Positions 1-6,561 of a DNA stretch of 22,700 nt are shown one piece after another; the stretch's first letter is position 1, and every line of letters begins with the position of its first letter. The notes beneath the pieces were generated by a model. That model was not told the DNA's origin and ran no database searches. It saw nothing but the letters and a program-made list of their open reading frames with translations. The position numbers and the translations under genes were made by a program. This DNA is from a virus: positions 1 to 22,700 of the IMG/VR virus record IMGVR_UViG_3300015373_000045. One strand, written 5' to 3'.

Positions 1-974
1 CCGAGGGGCCTATCGTCCGGCAGTTGGTGGACCGCCTCCTGTCGGGCGAGTCCCTGTCGGCCCTGGCCCGGTGGCTTAACGAGGAGGGCATCCCCACGCC
101 CTCCACCGAGTACCGCCTAGCCAAGGGGAAAACCCCGGCCAAGTGGACCGGGCCGAACCTGCGGGGCATGTTGAAATCTCCGCACCTGGCGGGGCGCCGG
201 ATTCACCACGGCAGGGACGTGGGCCCGGCCGCGTGGCCTGCCCTGATTCCGGTGGAGAAACATGACCACGTGGTGGCCCTGTTGAATAACCCCGCGCGGC
301 GGCCCAAGGGCGCCACCAACGTCCGTAAGTACCTCCTGCCGGGCATCATGGTTTGTGACGCTTGCGGCCTCGGGGTGCGGTCGGTCCCGGCCTATGTGAA
401 CACCTACACGGGCGGCCATAAGAAGCGGTCCTACCCGGTGCCTGCCGCCTACCGGTGCCCCACCGGCCGCCACACCCAAAGGACCATGGCCACGGTGGAC
501 CGGGTGGTGGAGTTGGCCATCGTGGAACGCCTGACCCAACATGACGCGGCGGGCCTGTTCACCGATGACGCGGCGGCCGAGGAGTTGCTTCGGTTGCGCG
601 ACCAGAGGCAGGCCGTAGCCGACCAGTTAAAGGCCTACGCGGGCCGGGTCCTCACCATGGACCCCGAGGCTTACGAATTGGCCACCAAGGAACTACGCAA
701 ACAGGCTGACCACCTAGACCTAGCCATCGTGGAGGCCACCACCGAGGTACGGCAGGCCTCCCGGGTCCTGCGGGGTGCGACCGGTCCGGGCGCGGCCTTG
801 GCGTGGTTTGGCCCCGGCGGCCCCGATGGGGACCGGGCGGGCGGATGGTCCCTAGCCCGGCGCCGGGCGATTATCGCCGAGGTGGCCGAGGTGAGGCTTA
901 AAGGTGGCCGCCACGGCACCACCCCCAAAGGGTCCCGGTTCGATCCTCGGGACGTGGTGATCCGGTTTCTTTAG
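1..974 (+). CDS. int: Large serine recombinase (integrase), C-terminal part
   Basis: Frame is open from base 1 (first full codon 3-5) and continues the recombinase N-terminus at 22103-22700 if the ends are joined; residue numbers here use that 523-residue protein. Visible are the end of the recombinase domain (GESLSALARWLNEEGIPTPS, then a K.TPAKWT...LRGMLKSPHLAGRRIHHG stretch typical of the DNA-binding recombinase domain), a zinc ribbon with C318, C321, C352 and H357, and a charged coiled-coil-like segment (about 385-440) that in this family regulates synapsis. The protein would integrate and excise the phage at attP/attB using a serine nucleophile that lies in the other part. It is followed by a strong terminator. 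An internal TTG at 24 is not a real start. The family is clear; that the two parts are one gene is inferred from frame and domain continuity. Confidence 0.93.
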   Translation, partial: EGPIVRQLVDRLLSGESLSALARWLNEEGIPTPSTEYRLAKGKTPAKWTGPNLRGMLKSPHLAGRRIHHGRDVGPAAWPALIPVEKHDHVVALLNNPARRPKGATNVRKYLLPGIMVCDACGLGVRSVPAYVNTYTGGHKKRSYPVPAAYRCPTGRHTQRTMATVDRVVELAIVERLTQHDAAGLFTDDAAAEELLRLRDQRQAVADQLKAYAGRVLTMDPEAYELATKELRKQADHLDLAIVEATTEVRQASRVLRGATGPGAALAWFGPGGPDGDRAGGWSLARRRAIIAEVAEVRLKGGRHGTTPKGSRFDPRDVVIRFL

Positions 975-983
975 CGACCACCG

Positions 984-1036
984 AACACCAAACCGCCCGG
1001 CCCCCTCACCATGGGGGACCGGGCGGTGGTGTTTTC
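984..1036 (+). terminator. Rho-independent terminator after the integrase
   Basis: A long stem begins ten bases after the integrase stop: AACACC (984-989) pairs with GGTGTT (1028-1033), and CCGCCCGG (993-1000) pairs with CCGGGCGG (1019-1026). A C-run and a G-run extend the stem inward towards a small loop. GTTTTC follows. It would also stop transcription arriving from the opposite strand. Confidence 0.8.
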
Positions 1037-1107
1037 AGGCGGGGACACGCCCGGGGATTTCAGGTCCTGGCGCGCGTTTCTGGCCGGTTTGACGGCCTGC
1101 CGGGACC

Positions 1108-1126
1108 GGGGCCAAGGGTTGGCCCC
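1108..1126 (+). repeat. Perfect stem-loop abutting the start codon at 1127
   Basis: GGGGCCAA (1108-1115), loop GGG, TTGGCCCC (1119-1126); the last stem base is immediately before ATG 1127. No separate Shine-Dalgarno site is visible for that ATG, so the hairpin could lower its translation, or it could be a protein-binding dyad. Confidence 0.5.
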
Positions 1127-1324
1127 ATGGGCATATCCGAGGAGGATGACGCGGCCATCCGGGCGTACGTGGCCGAGGTGGTGGCCAAGGCACCCCCGTT
1201 CACCCCGGAACGCCTGGAACGGTTGCGCCGCCTCATCAGGCCGCCCCGGACTCCTCGGCCCGAACGTGGCGCGAGAGGCCGTGGGCCGCGCGCCGATGCG
1301 CCCCCAACCCCTGAGGGTGGCTGA
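1127..1324 (+). CDS. Small conserved-type hypothetical protein (65 aa)
   Basis: The N-terminal 40 residues (MGISEEDDAAIRAYVAEVV then KAPPFTPERLERLRRLIRPP) form an acidic helix, a PPFTPE turn and a basic helix. This resembles short actinobacterial and phage proteins often found near excisionase or integrase genes, for which I know no function. The C-terminal 25 residues are Arg/Pro-rich and low in complexity. The 3' end overlaps the opposing zinc-finger gene by 89 bases, which is unusual but leaves both conserved-looking parts intact. A perfect hairpin directly precedes the ATG and no good ribosome site is visible, so expression may be low or leaderless. Confidence 0.55.
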   Translation: MGISEEDDAAIRAYVAEVVAKAPPFTPERLERLRRLIRPPRTPRPERGARGRGPRADAPPTPEGG

Positions 1325-1808
1325 ACTGCTTTTCGCACACGTCGCACACGTAAGGGGTGGGCACTCCGAGGGCCTCGGCCAGTGACTGGTCATGCCTTGC
1401 CCGAACGTGGACCCCGAGGGCGGAACGGGTGGTGGAAACATGCGTGCACCCCTCCACCGGGCAGGGCCACCCCTCGGCCGTGTGCGGAACCTCTAGGGCC
1501 GCCGTGTTGGCGCCTTTCCTGCGGGCCCGGGTGGGCATGGGGGCCGCGTGGGCCTGTGCGTCGGTCCTAGGGGTGTTTCTGGCGGCCGTGGAGGCCTTGC
1601 GCCGGGGACCCTCGGTTACCCGGCCCACCGCGTCAAGCATGGCGCCTAGGTCCACGAGGGTTTTCCCGTCATCGGTGCACAGGTCCACCTCCCACGTGGT
1701 GGCCCTAGGCGCGCCCGGCGGCCTGATGCTCACCTCCCACGATTGCCCCTCCACCTCCTCCTCGTGGAGTTGGTGCGCGTCACACACGGTGACGATTTTC
1801 TGTGCCAT
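1236..1808 (-). CDS. Lsr2-like N-terminus with two C2H2 zinc fingers
   Basis: A 190-residue protein. Residues 2-65 (KIVTVCDAHQLHEEEVEG, then TTWEVDLCTDDGKTLVDLGA) resemble the dimerisation domain of Lsr2-type nucleoid proteins, where an E/W-x-IDL strand precedes a helix. A basic, Ala/Arg-rich linker (66-110) follows. Finger 1 is C116-x4-C121-x12-H134-x4-H139 and finger 2 is C155-x2-C158-x12-H171-x4-H176; both have the spacing of classical C2H2 fingers, with a Leu at the usual core place. The protein probably binds DNA, perhaps as a silencer or regulator in lysogeny. ATG 1808 is preferred over an in-frame GTG at 1811. The upstream gene ends at 1811, so the two are coupled. The fingers are seen; the Lsr2 relation and function are inferred. 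Confidence 0.75.
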   Translation of the reverse strand: MAQKIVTVCDAHQLHEEEVEGQSWEVSIRPPGAPRATTWEVDLCTDDGKTLVDLGAMLDAVGRVTEGPRRKASTAARNTPRTDAQAHAAPMPTRARRKGANTAALEVPHTAEGWPCPVEGCTHVSTTRSALGVHVRARHDQSLAEALGVPTPYVCDVCEKQFSHPQGLGAHRRAAHGLSRHVRAEESGAA

Positions 1809-1810
1809 CA

Positions 1811-2167
1811 CTAGACCGCCTTTTGAGTCGTGGTTTCAAGGATCCGAGTCAAGGCCTCCAACCGGAACACGTCCCGGGTCAGGCCATCCTTATTCAGCAC
1901 CTTGGATGCTAGATAGCCCTCGGTGTACCTGTATCCGTTGCGGAGGACGTGGCCGTGTGAGTTGAGCACCTGGACCCTGACGGTTCCGCAGTTGCGGCAC
2001 CGTAGGGAGCGGTCGAAAATCTGTTCGCGGGGGTCATACGTGGCGGTGTGGTGGCGCCACTCGTGGCCCAACTCTCGGCAGTGAAGTTGCTTGTTTGAGA
2101 GTCCATGGGCAAAAGCGTGCACGTCCCGAATGTTCGGGTCCTCGGCCGCGCGCCTAGTTGGTCGCAT
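1811..2167 (-). CDS. Cys/His-rich phage protein, probable zinc binder (118 aa)
   Basis: The sequence has C30-x4-H35-x-W37 (CRELGHEW) and a C57-x2-C60 pair (LRCRNCGT), a plausible single zinc site, followed by a basic and aromatic region (RNGYRYTEGYLASKV). Similar short proteins with an LGHEW...C..CG pattern are common in actinophages without a known function. ATG 2167 was chosen because GGGAGGGA lies about ten bases upstream; a TTG-started extension to 2242 has no such site. It lies between the repressor terminator and the zinc-finger gene, with its stop codon touching the start of the next gene, so the two form one minus-strand operon. Confidence 0.75.
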   Translation of the reverse strand: MRPTRRAAEDPNIRDVHAFAHGLSNKQLHCRELGHEWRHHTATYDPREQIFDRSLRCRNCGTVRVQVLNSHGHVLRNGYRYTEGYLASKVLNKDGLTRDVFRLEALTRILETTTQKAV

Positions 2168-2236
2168 GCTTGTCTGTCCCTCCCGGTGAGGTGTTGGTGG
2201 GGGTGCGAGTCGGCCCCGGTGTGCTAGGGCCTCGGG

Positions 2237-2242
2237 TGTCAA
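2237..2242 (-). promoter_or_regulatory. Possible -35 element for the 2167-1236 operon
   Basis: Read on the minus strand this is a perfect TTGACA, placed after the repressor terminator and 70 bases before the ATG at 2167. I see no good -10 at 16-18 bases, so this is only a weak candidate. Confidence 0.25.
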
Positions 2243-2250
2243 GATAGTTC

Positions 2251-2284
2251 GGCGCCCCCGTTCCCGGAAGGGAACAGGGGCGCC
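2251..2284 (-). terminator. Hairpin terminator downstream of the repressor
   Basis: GGCGCCCC (2251-2258) pairs with GGGGCGCC (2277-2284) and GTTCCC (2260-2265) with GGGAAC (2270-2275). A single C/A mismatch separates the two stem segments and the loop is GGAA, a stable tetraloop type. It starts 13 bases after the repressor stop. There is no long U-tract, which is common in high-GC actinobacteria. Confidence 0.75.
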
Positions 2285-2296
2285 GGGCGTGTTTCG

Positions 2297-2650
2297 CTAG
2301 GCCGAGGTGGGCAGTTTCTTAACTGCCCTAGCGGTGGCTAGCACTACCTCTAGTTGGGCGTCGGTCAGTCCCTCGGCGTAAGCCATGAGGGCAGTTACGA
2401 GGCGCCTAGGCCCGTCGACATCCTCCCCGACAATGCCTCTCACGGCCGCCTCGCGGACTGCCTCGTAAGGCAGGCCCAAACCTTTGGCTAGTCCCTCCAA
2501 CGTGGCCGGGCGTGGGAAGGCGCGGCCCTTGTTAATCAACTCCGAGAGTGTCTGGCGACTCAACCCCCCTCGCGCCGCCACCGAGGCAAGGGTGTCTCCT
2601 GTCTGTTCGCAGTGGATCCGCAGCAACGCGGCTAGCGGTGTTTCGTCCAT
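2297..2650 (-). CDS. XRE-family HTH protein, candidate immunity repressor (117 aa)
   Basis: Residues about 18-63 are a Cro/C1-type helix-turn-helix: GDTLASVAARGGLSRQTLSEL, then a basic wing and LEGLAKGLGLPYEAVREAAVRGI. The 54 C-terminal residues are mostly helical (LVTALMAYAEGLTDAQLEVVLA), probably for oligomerisation. It is far shorter than lambda-type CI and has no LexA-like peptidase part, so RecA-driven self-cleavage is not expected. ATG 2650 is chosen because AAAGG stands seven bases upstream; a longer in-frame GTG/ATG extension enters the control region. It is divergent from the early operon and has its own terminator, the usual layout for a phage master repressor. The domain call is firm; the role is inferred from position. 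Confidence 0.82.
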   Translation of the reverse strand: MDETPLAALLRIHCEQTGDTLASVAARGGLSRQTLSELINKGRAFPRPATLEGLAKGLGLPYEAVREAAVRGIVGEDVDGPRRLVTALMAYAEGLTDAQLEVVLATARAVKKLPTSA

Positions 2651-2954
2651 GGGCGTGCCTTTCCCGTGGTGTGCCCTTGCCCCCCTGGCCGGGCACCGAG
2701 TCCCCCGACTATGCCCCCAACGGGTACCCATGGTCACCCGTTACGCGCAATTGGTCACCTGCTGACATGCATGGCCGCCCATGGCTACGGGTGGTGTCCA
2801 AAGATTCCGGCGGCCGCGTCTGGCGTGTCGCGGTGTGCCGGGCGTAGGACTGGAGGAGTTACGCGGCACTGGCGGTATGGGCGCCCACCGCCCCACCGAC
2901 CCCCACACCCGGGCCGGAATCCTTCCCCTGTTACGGCACCTACCGGGAGTTGCC
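2651..2954. promoter_or_regulatory. Divergent control region between repressor and early operon
   Basis: This is the only stretch of about 300 bases without a gene. It separates minus-strand lysogeny genes from plus-strand early genes, so both main promoters should lie here. The clearest pattern is at 2722-2761: GGTACC (2723-2728) followed by two copies of TGGTCACC at 2731 and 2752. The two copies are 21 bases apart, two helical turns, and fit operator half-sites for the repressor. No convincing -35/-10 pair stands out. In-frame extensions of the flanking genes into this region lack ribosome sites and look non-coding. Confidence 0.6.
2723..2761. promoter_or_regulatory. Candidate repressor operators (GGTNACC repeats)
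   Basis: GGTACC at 2723-2728 and direct repeats TGGTCACCCG (2731-2740) and TGGTCACCTG (2752-2761), 21 bp apart. Each contains the short dyad GGTCACC. The location between divergent promoters suits an XRE operator; binding is not shown. Confidence 0.4.
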
Positions 2955-3263
2955 ATGCCCCACGCGTTCCCTGTCCTGAACCCTGAAACCGGGCAGTTAG
3001 ACATGGTTGACCATTTCAACCTGGCAGAGGTGGCGGACATGTTCGAAATATCGGTCAGCACCGCCCGGCGCCGCGTGAAAACCGGGGAATGGACCGTGTG
3101 GGAACCCATCCCCGGAGTCTTTTGGATGACGGCCGAGCACATAGCAGAGGCCCGGGAACGGCGCACCCGGCACGCGGTCCCGTCCCTGCCCACGGCCCCC
3201 GAGGCGGGACCCCCGCGCCTCGGGGTGCCGGTAGCGGCCCATGATCTGGAGGGCATGAAATGA
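2955..3263 (+). CDS. Excisionase-like helix-turn-helix protein (102 aa)
   Basis: The core HFNLAEVADMFEISVSTARR, then a basic turn, W.V...IPGVFWMT.EHIAEA and basic RER. This is a MerR/excisionase-like winged HTH: recognition helix at about residues 24-40 and the wing near 45-65. ATG 2955 follows GGGAG by six bases; an upstream ATG at 2781 would add a proline/arginine-rich non-conserved tail. It is the first gene of the early operon and may be a Cro-like regulator or the recombination directionality factor for the serine integrase. It overlaps the next gene (start 3260). The fold is fairly certain; the role is not. Confidence 0.75.
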   Translation: MPHAFPVLNPETGQLDMVDHFNLAEVADMFEISVSTARRRVKTGEWTVWEPIPGVFWMTAEHIAEARERRTRHAVPSLPTAPEAGPPRLGVPVAAHDLEGMK

Positions 3264-4036
3264 CCACCCGGTTGACGTTCTCGGCCAAGGCCCACACCTA
3301 TGCCCTGGACGGTAAACGCATCCCTGGCGTAACCACGGTGATCCGCAACGCCACCGACAAACCGGCCTTGGTTGGTGCGGCGGCCCGGGAAACCGCGCAA
3401 TGGGCGGTGGGGAACGTGGAGGCCGTGGCGGCCCTCGGTGAGGCCGAATGGATAGCGGCGGCCAAGGCCCATTATCGGGAGAAATGGGCCGCTAGTGGCA
3501 AGCGTGGGACATTGCTCCACGAGGCGGCCCGGCAGTTGGTGAGGGGGGATGCCATCACCCCGGCCGAGGACTGGACAGAGGACGTTATCGCCACCGCCGG
3601 GCAGTTGGCGCGGTTTATGGACCGGTGGCACATGGACCCCGAATGGACCGAGACACCGCTTTACCATGCCGAGGATCGTTGGGCCGGGACCACCGACGCT
3701 ATAGCGCGCCTGCGGGATGGGGCCCGATGGCTACTGGACTATAAAACGGGGGAATCGGGGGTGTACCCGGAGCACGCGTTACAGGTGTGCGCCTACCGGT
3801 TCGCCACCCATATGCAACTGGTGACCAACGGGGAACCGACAGACTGGCCCATGGTGGAGGTGGACCGGTGCGGCCTCGTATGGGTGCAACCTGACTTTTA
3901 CGAATTGCGGCCGGTGGTCGCGGATGAGGACCGATATCGGGTGTTCCGGTCCATGCTCACTGTGTCCGATTGGACGGGGTGGGACGTGGCCGCCTCCATT
4001 GGTGACCCCCTGCCGATTCCGGCGGTGGCCTCATGA
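3260..4036 (+). CDS. RecB/Cas4-like PD-(D/E)XK exonuclease (258 aa)
   Basis: The sequence shows the RecB-nuclease pattern in order: G83-T..H87 (RGTLLHEAA), a GTTDAIARL strand with D146, LLDYKTG with D160 and K162, and Q175..Y179 (LQVCAYR). The length of about 260 residues matches phage stand-alone Cas4/RecB-like exonucleases. It likely resects DNA ends to give 3' single strands for the annealing protein ERF encoded two genes downstream, a two-component phage recombination system. Start ATG 3260 overlaps the previous stop (ATGA), and it ends four bases into the next gene. No iron-sulphur cysteine set like that of Cas4 is seen. Confidence 0.88.
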   Translation: MTTRLTFSAKAHTYALDGKRIPGVTTVIRNATDKPALVGAAARETAQWAVGNVEAVAALGEAEWIAAAKAHYREKWAASGKRGTLLHEAARQLVRGDAITPAEDWTEDVIATAGQLARFMDRWHMDPEWTETPLYHAEDRWAGTTDAIARLRDGARWLLDYKTGESGVYPEHALQVCAYRFATHMQLVTNGEPTDWPMVEVDRCGLVWVQPDFYELRPVVADEDRYRVFRSMLTVSDWTGWDVAASIGDPLPIPAVAS

Positions 4037-4218
4037 CCGATAAGCCTTGGTTGACCCGGGACCACGTTCTGGTGATTCAGGCGGCCCGCAACATGGCCAC
4101 CGAACCGATCTACGCGGAACAGTTGCTAGTGGATGCGGTGGACCCGTTGACGGCCGCCCTCCAACTCCTGGACCTGTTGCTACGGGAACGCATCGCACAG
4201 GAAATGCCCCCGTCATGA
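4033..4218 (+). CDS. Small acidic helical protein (61 aa)
   Basis: Unrecognised. It lies between the exonuclease and ERF with ATGA overlaps on both sides (4033 and 4215), so it is almost certainly translated as part of the recombination operon. It is predicted mostly helical (DHVLVIQAARNMATEPI, AVDPLTAALQLLDLLLRERI), with no cysteines, no membrane segment and no known motif. A partner or regulator of the recombinase pair is possible, but only from position. Confidence 0.75.
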   Translation: MTDKPWLTRDHVLVIQAARNMATEPIYAEQLLVDAVDPLTAALQLLDLLLRERIAQEMPPS

Positions 4219-5111
4219 CCGACCTGGACGAATTGGCCGAGGCCCTGGCCGCGTTCCAATCCGAGGTGCCGGTGGTCCCGAAGAAACAAACCGCGCGGAT
4301 CCAAACCGAACGGGGCCGGGATTACTCCTACACCTACGCGGACCTGGCGACTATCGCGCCCGTGGTGATGCCCCTCCTGGCCAAGCATGGCCTCTCGTTT
4401 ACGGCCCTCCCGATTGGGCCCAAAGGTGAGGGCCGGGGCCCGGTGTTGCGGGGGATGCTGTTGCACACCTCGGGGCAACACCTGTCGGGGGAACTGCCGA
4501 TCACGGGGCGCACACCGCAAGAAATCGGGTCCTCCCTGACCTACGGCCGCCGGTATCTCCTCGGGTGCCTAACCGGGGTGGTCACCGACGACGACGACGA
4601 CGGCCAGTTATCGGAACGGGCGGCCCGGGCGCGACCACGGAAGGACCCCGCGCCCCCCTCACCGGAGGACCTGCCGGTGGCGCCCCCGGCGCCGATCCAA
4701 CGCCGTACGCGGCCCCGGCAGGTGGAGGAATCGGCCCCGGTTGAATCCGCACCCAACGGGCCCCCCCACGGGTCACCCACGGGTGCGGCCCTGACGCCCG
4801 GGGCCGACTCCTCGGAGGAGGCTAGCCCGAAAGGTGTCCCTGATTCCATGCGTCGGGCCCTGTTCGGTGCCATCGGTAAGGCCCTCGGCCCCGAGGCCAC
4901 CCGGGCGGAACGGTTGGCCCTGTGTACGGCCATCCTCGGCCGACCGGTGGAGTCCAGTAACGATCTGGACCCCCGGGAGGTGTCCCGGATCCTGGAATGG
5001 CTGGAACGCAGGGCCGCCGGGCTAGCCGATTGGTCGTACGACCCGTACGCCGAAACCGGTTACGTGTTCGCCCTGGACACGGGCGAGGTGGGCCCCGAGG
5101 GGCCGTCGTGA
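4215..5111 (+). CDS. erf: ERF-family single-strand annealing protein (298 aa)
   Basis: The N-terminal 130 residues match the ERF family: helix LDELAEALAAFQSEV, YSYTYADLATI..VVMPLLAKHGLSF, and the signature SSLTYGRRYLLGCLTGVVTD with a run of five aspartates (125-129). A proline-rich linker (about 140-215) leads to a helical C-terminal domain (216-298) that probably contacts partners. ERF proteins anneal complementary single strands, circularising or repairing the phage genome. ATG 4215 overlaps the stop of the upstream gene, and the stop overlaps GTG 5108 of the next. An in-frame ORF extending upstream to 4047 is a shadow of the 61-residue gene. Confidence 0.9.
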   Translation: MTDLDELAEALAAFQSEVPVVPKKQTARIQTERGRDYSYTYADLATIAPVVMPLLAKHGLSFTALPIGPKGEGRGPVLRGMLLHTSGQHLSGELPITGRTPQEIGSSLTYGRRYLLGCLTGVVTDDDDDGQLSERAARARPRKDPAPPSPEDLPVAPPAPIQRRTRPRQVEESAPVESAPNGPPHGSPTGAALTPGADSSEEASPKGVPDSMRRALFGAIGKALGPEATRAERLALCTAILGRPVESSNDLDPREVSRILEWLERRAAGLADWSYDPYAETGYVFALDTGEVGPEGPS

Positions 5112-5587
5112 TTGGCCGGGAGGCGGTTGACCGGGGCCTCGTGGATGAGGGCCGGGTCCGCCTCGCCCTCATGGAAAACGGGTGGGGCGTGGTGCCTTTC
5201 GGGCAGGGGGCATGGAACCCCGAGGAATGCCCGGCCGGTAATGCGTTGGTCCTGGACGCGGTACGGCGCACCCGGAAACCGATTCGGCACGCCCCGGACC
5301 TGTTGGTGGGTTGCCCGCGTCGGGGGGTCGGTTTCGTGGAGGTGGTGAATTGCGGGACGTGGGAACGGCGGGCCCTGGAACTGGCGAAAATGGAGGCCCT
5401 TTCGGAATGGGCCCACATCGCCCCGGTGTGGGTGGTTGACGTTTCCGATTGGCGCGCGTGGCGACATGAGGCCGGTTGGGCCGATTCGGCCCTGTCCGAT
5501 GCGACCCGGGAGGGCCGAGGATCCGGTGACCCGTGGTGCCTGTTCACCCGGCGGGACAGCCTGCCGTTCGGGGAGGTGTTCGCATGA
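5108..5587 (+). CDS. PD-(D/E)XK-like fold protein lacking the usual lysine (159 aa)
   Basis: GTG 5108 overlaps the ERF stop. The central part reads APDLLVGCPRRGVGFVEVVN, then LELAKMEALSEW and IAPVWVVDV. This is the order seen in small phage nucleases: PD on one strand, an E-x-K strand, then a helix and a hydrophobic strand. Here PD is at 63-64 and E78, but the E-x-K lysine position holds V80, so the protein may be inactive, use another residue, or only bind DNA. It sits in the recombination operon with ATGA coupling to the next gene. The fold is inferred from pattern only. Confidence 0.6.
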   Translation: MIGREAVDRGLVDEGRVRLALMENGWGVVPFGQGAWNPEECPAGNALVLDAVRRTRKPIRHAPDLLVGCPRRGVGFVEVVNCGTWERRALELAKMEALSEWAHIAPVWVVDVSDWRAWRHEAGWADSALSDATREGRGSGDPWCLFTRRDSLPFGEVFA

Positions 5588-5958
5588 CCGCGCCGCCGCC
5601 GTTATGGCATTACACCTGCGACCATGGCCACGAGGCCATCGGGGAATTCGGGGTGTTGGTGCCCGGCCGGGTCCTGGCGCCGGACAGGATGCCGCCCGAT
5701 TACTGGCCTGCCGATTTCGTATGGCTTACCGATCTAGCGCGGCCTAATCGGGACGCCCTCGGCCTCACCTCATGGATTATCGAATGTGACCGCACCGCGC
5801 ACCGGTACCGGGCCGCGTGGGAAGTCACGATAAAGCCGTGGGTGGAGGTGCGCCGGTCGGTCAATAGCCCCGAGTCCCTAGAGGCGGCCGAGGGTGCGCG
5901 GCCCCGACATTGGTACGTGTCCCGGGACCCGGTGGCGGTCAGGTGGGCGCCGTTATGA
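5584..5958 (+). CDS. Hypothetical protein with HYT motif (124 aa)
   Basis: No firm family. The N-terminus LWHYTCDHG.EAIGEFGVL.PG followed by FVWLTDLARPNRDALGLTS and CDRTAHRYR resembles the layout of ADP-ribosyltransferase-fold and DUF2971-like proteins, which begin with an HYT/HFT strand and a helix reading like 'x-I-x-x-x-G-x-L'. The C-terminus RHWYVSRDPVAVRW looks like a final pair of strands. The likeness is weak and catalytic residues are not certain. ATG 5584 overlaps the previous stop, and the gene ends inside the next start. Actinophages often carry similar small proteins in this kind of early operon. Confidence 0.6.
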   Translation: MTAPPPLWHYTCDHGHEAIGEFGVLVPGRVLAPDRMPPDYWPADFVWLTDLARPNRDALGLTSWIIECDRTAHRYRAAWEVTIKPWVEVRRSVNSPESLEAAEGARPRHWYVSRDPVAVRWAPL

Positions 5959-6326
5959 CCCTGACGAATCGCCAACGGGGCGACTATTTCGAGAGGCAGG
6001 TTCGGGACACCCTGACCGCCCACGGATGGCTAGTGATCCGGTCGGCCGGGTCCCTCGGGGTGGCCGATCTGGTGGCGCTACGGAAGGGCAACACCCCCAC
6101 GTTGGTCAGTTGCAAACTGTCCGGCCGTATCGACCCGGCGGAACGTACCGCCATCCTGGACGCGGCCGACCACGCCGGGGCCCGGGCCGTGGTGGCCATG
6201 CGACCCCGAGGGGGCCGGGTCCTGCTGGCCGCCGTGATGCGGTCCACCTCCCGACTCGTGCCCCTGGACACGTTGCGGGTCCCGCCGCGCGACCGGCGGC
6301 CCACCCTAGAGGAGGTGGGGACGTGA
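5955..6326 (+). CDS. Hjc-like Holliday junction resolvase / PD-(D/E)XK nuclease (123 aa)
   Basis: RQRGDYFERQVRDTL with E13, GWLVIRSAGSLGVADLVAL with D38, and a strand LVSCKLSG with K54 match the archaeal-type resolvase pattern (E...D...[E/S/Q]xK). The expected second acidic residue is S52, a change tolerated in related phage proteins that have VQCK or VSCK. It would cut branched recombination intermediates, fitting the exonuclease and ERF genes upstream. ATG 5955 overlaps the previous stop, and the stop overlaps GTG 6323. Confidence 0.8.
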   Translation: MTLTNRQRGDYFERQVRDTLTAHGWLVIRSAGSLGVADLVALRKGNTPTLVSCKLSGRIDPAERTAILDAADHAGARAVVAMRPRGGRVLLAAVMRSTSRLVPLDTLRVPPRDRRPTLEEVGT

Positions 6327-6559
6327 CCGAGGACGGCCTGACACCACCCGGTGAGCAACTGGAATTGTTCCCCGACCCGGGCGTGACCGAGACCGTGGTG
6401 CACCGGGCGGGCGTGTTCGGTAACGGGGTGACGTGGTGGTGGTCCTGTGCCTGTGGCCGGGCAGGGCCACCGACCACCGAGGGCCGGGCCCATGGTGGGC
6501 GCCGGGTACACATGCGGGCCGCCCGGAAGCGGGCCGCCCGTTCACCCGACAGGCCCTAG
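6323..6559 (+). CDS. Small hypothetical protein (78 aa)
   Basis: Unrecognised. The start is GTG in a GTGA overlap with the resolvase. The N-terminal half is acidic with QLELFPDPG, a motif shape often used for partner docking. The centre has WWWSCACGRAGPP, and the C-terminus is strongly basic (HMRAARKRAARSPDRP). The two cysteines could join other ligands for a metal but the set is incomplete. Coupling and position in the early operon support that it is real. Confidence 0.6.
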   Translation: MTEDGLTPPGEQLELFPDPGVTETVVHRAGVFGNGVTWWWSCACGRAGPPTTEGRAHGGRRVHMRAARKRAARSPDRP

Positions 6560-6561
6560 CC

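Noticed and set aside
4047-4214. Upstream extension of the ERF frame
   Set aside because: It lies over the coupled 61-residue gene; ERF homology starts at ATG 4215, which overlaps that gene's stop.
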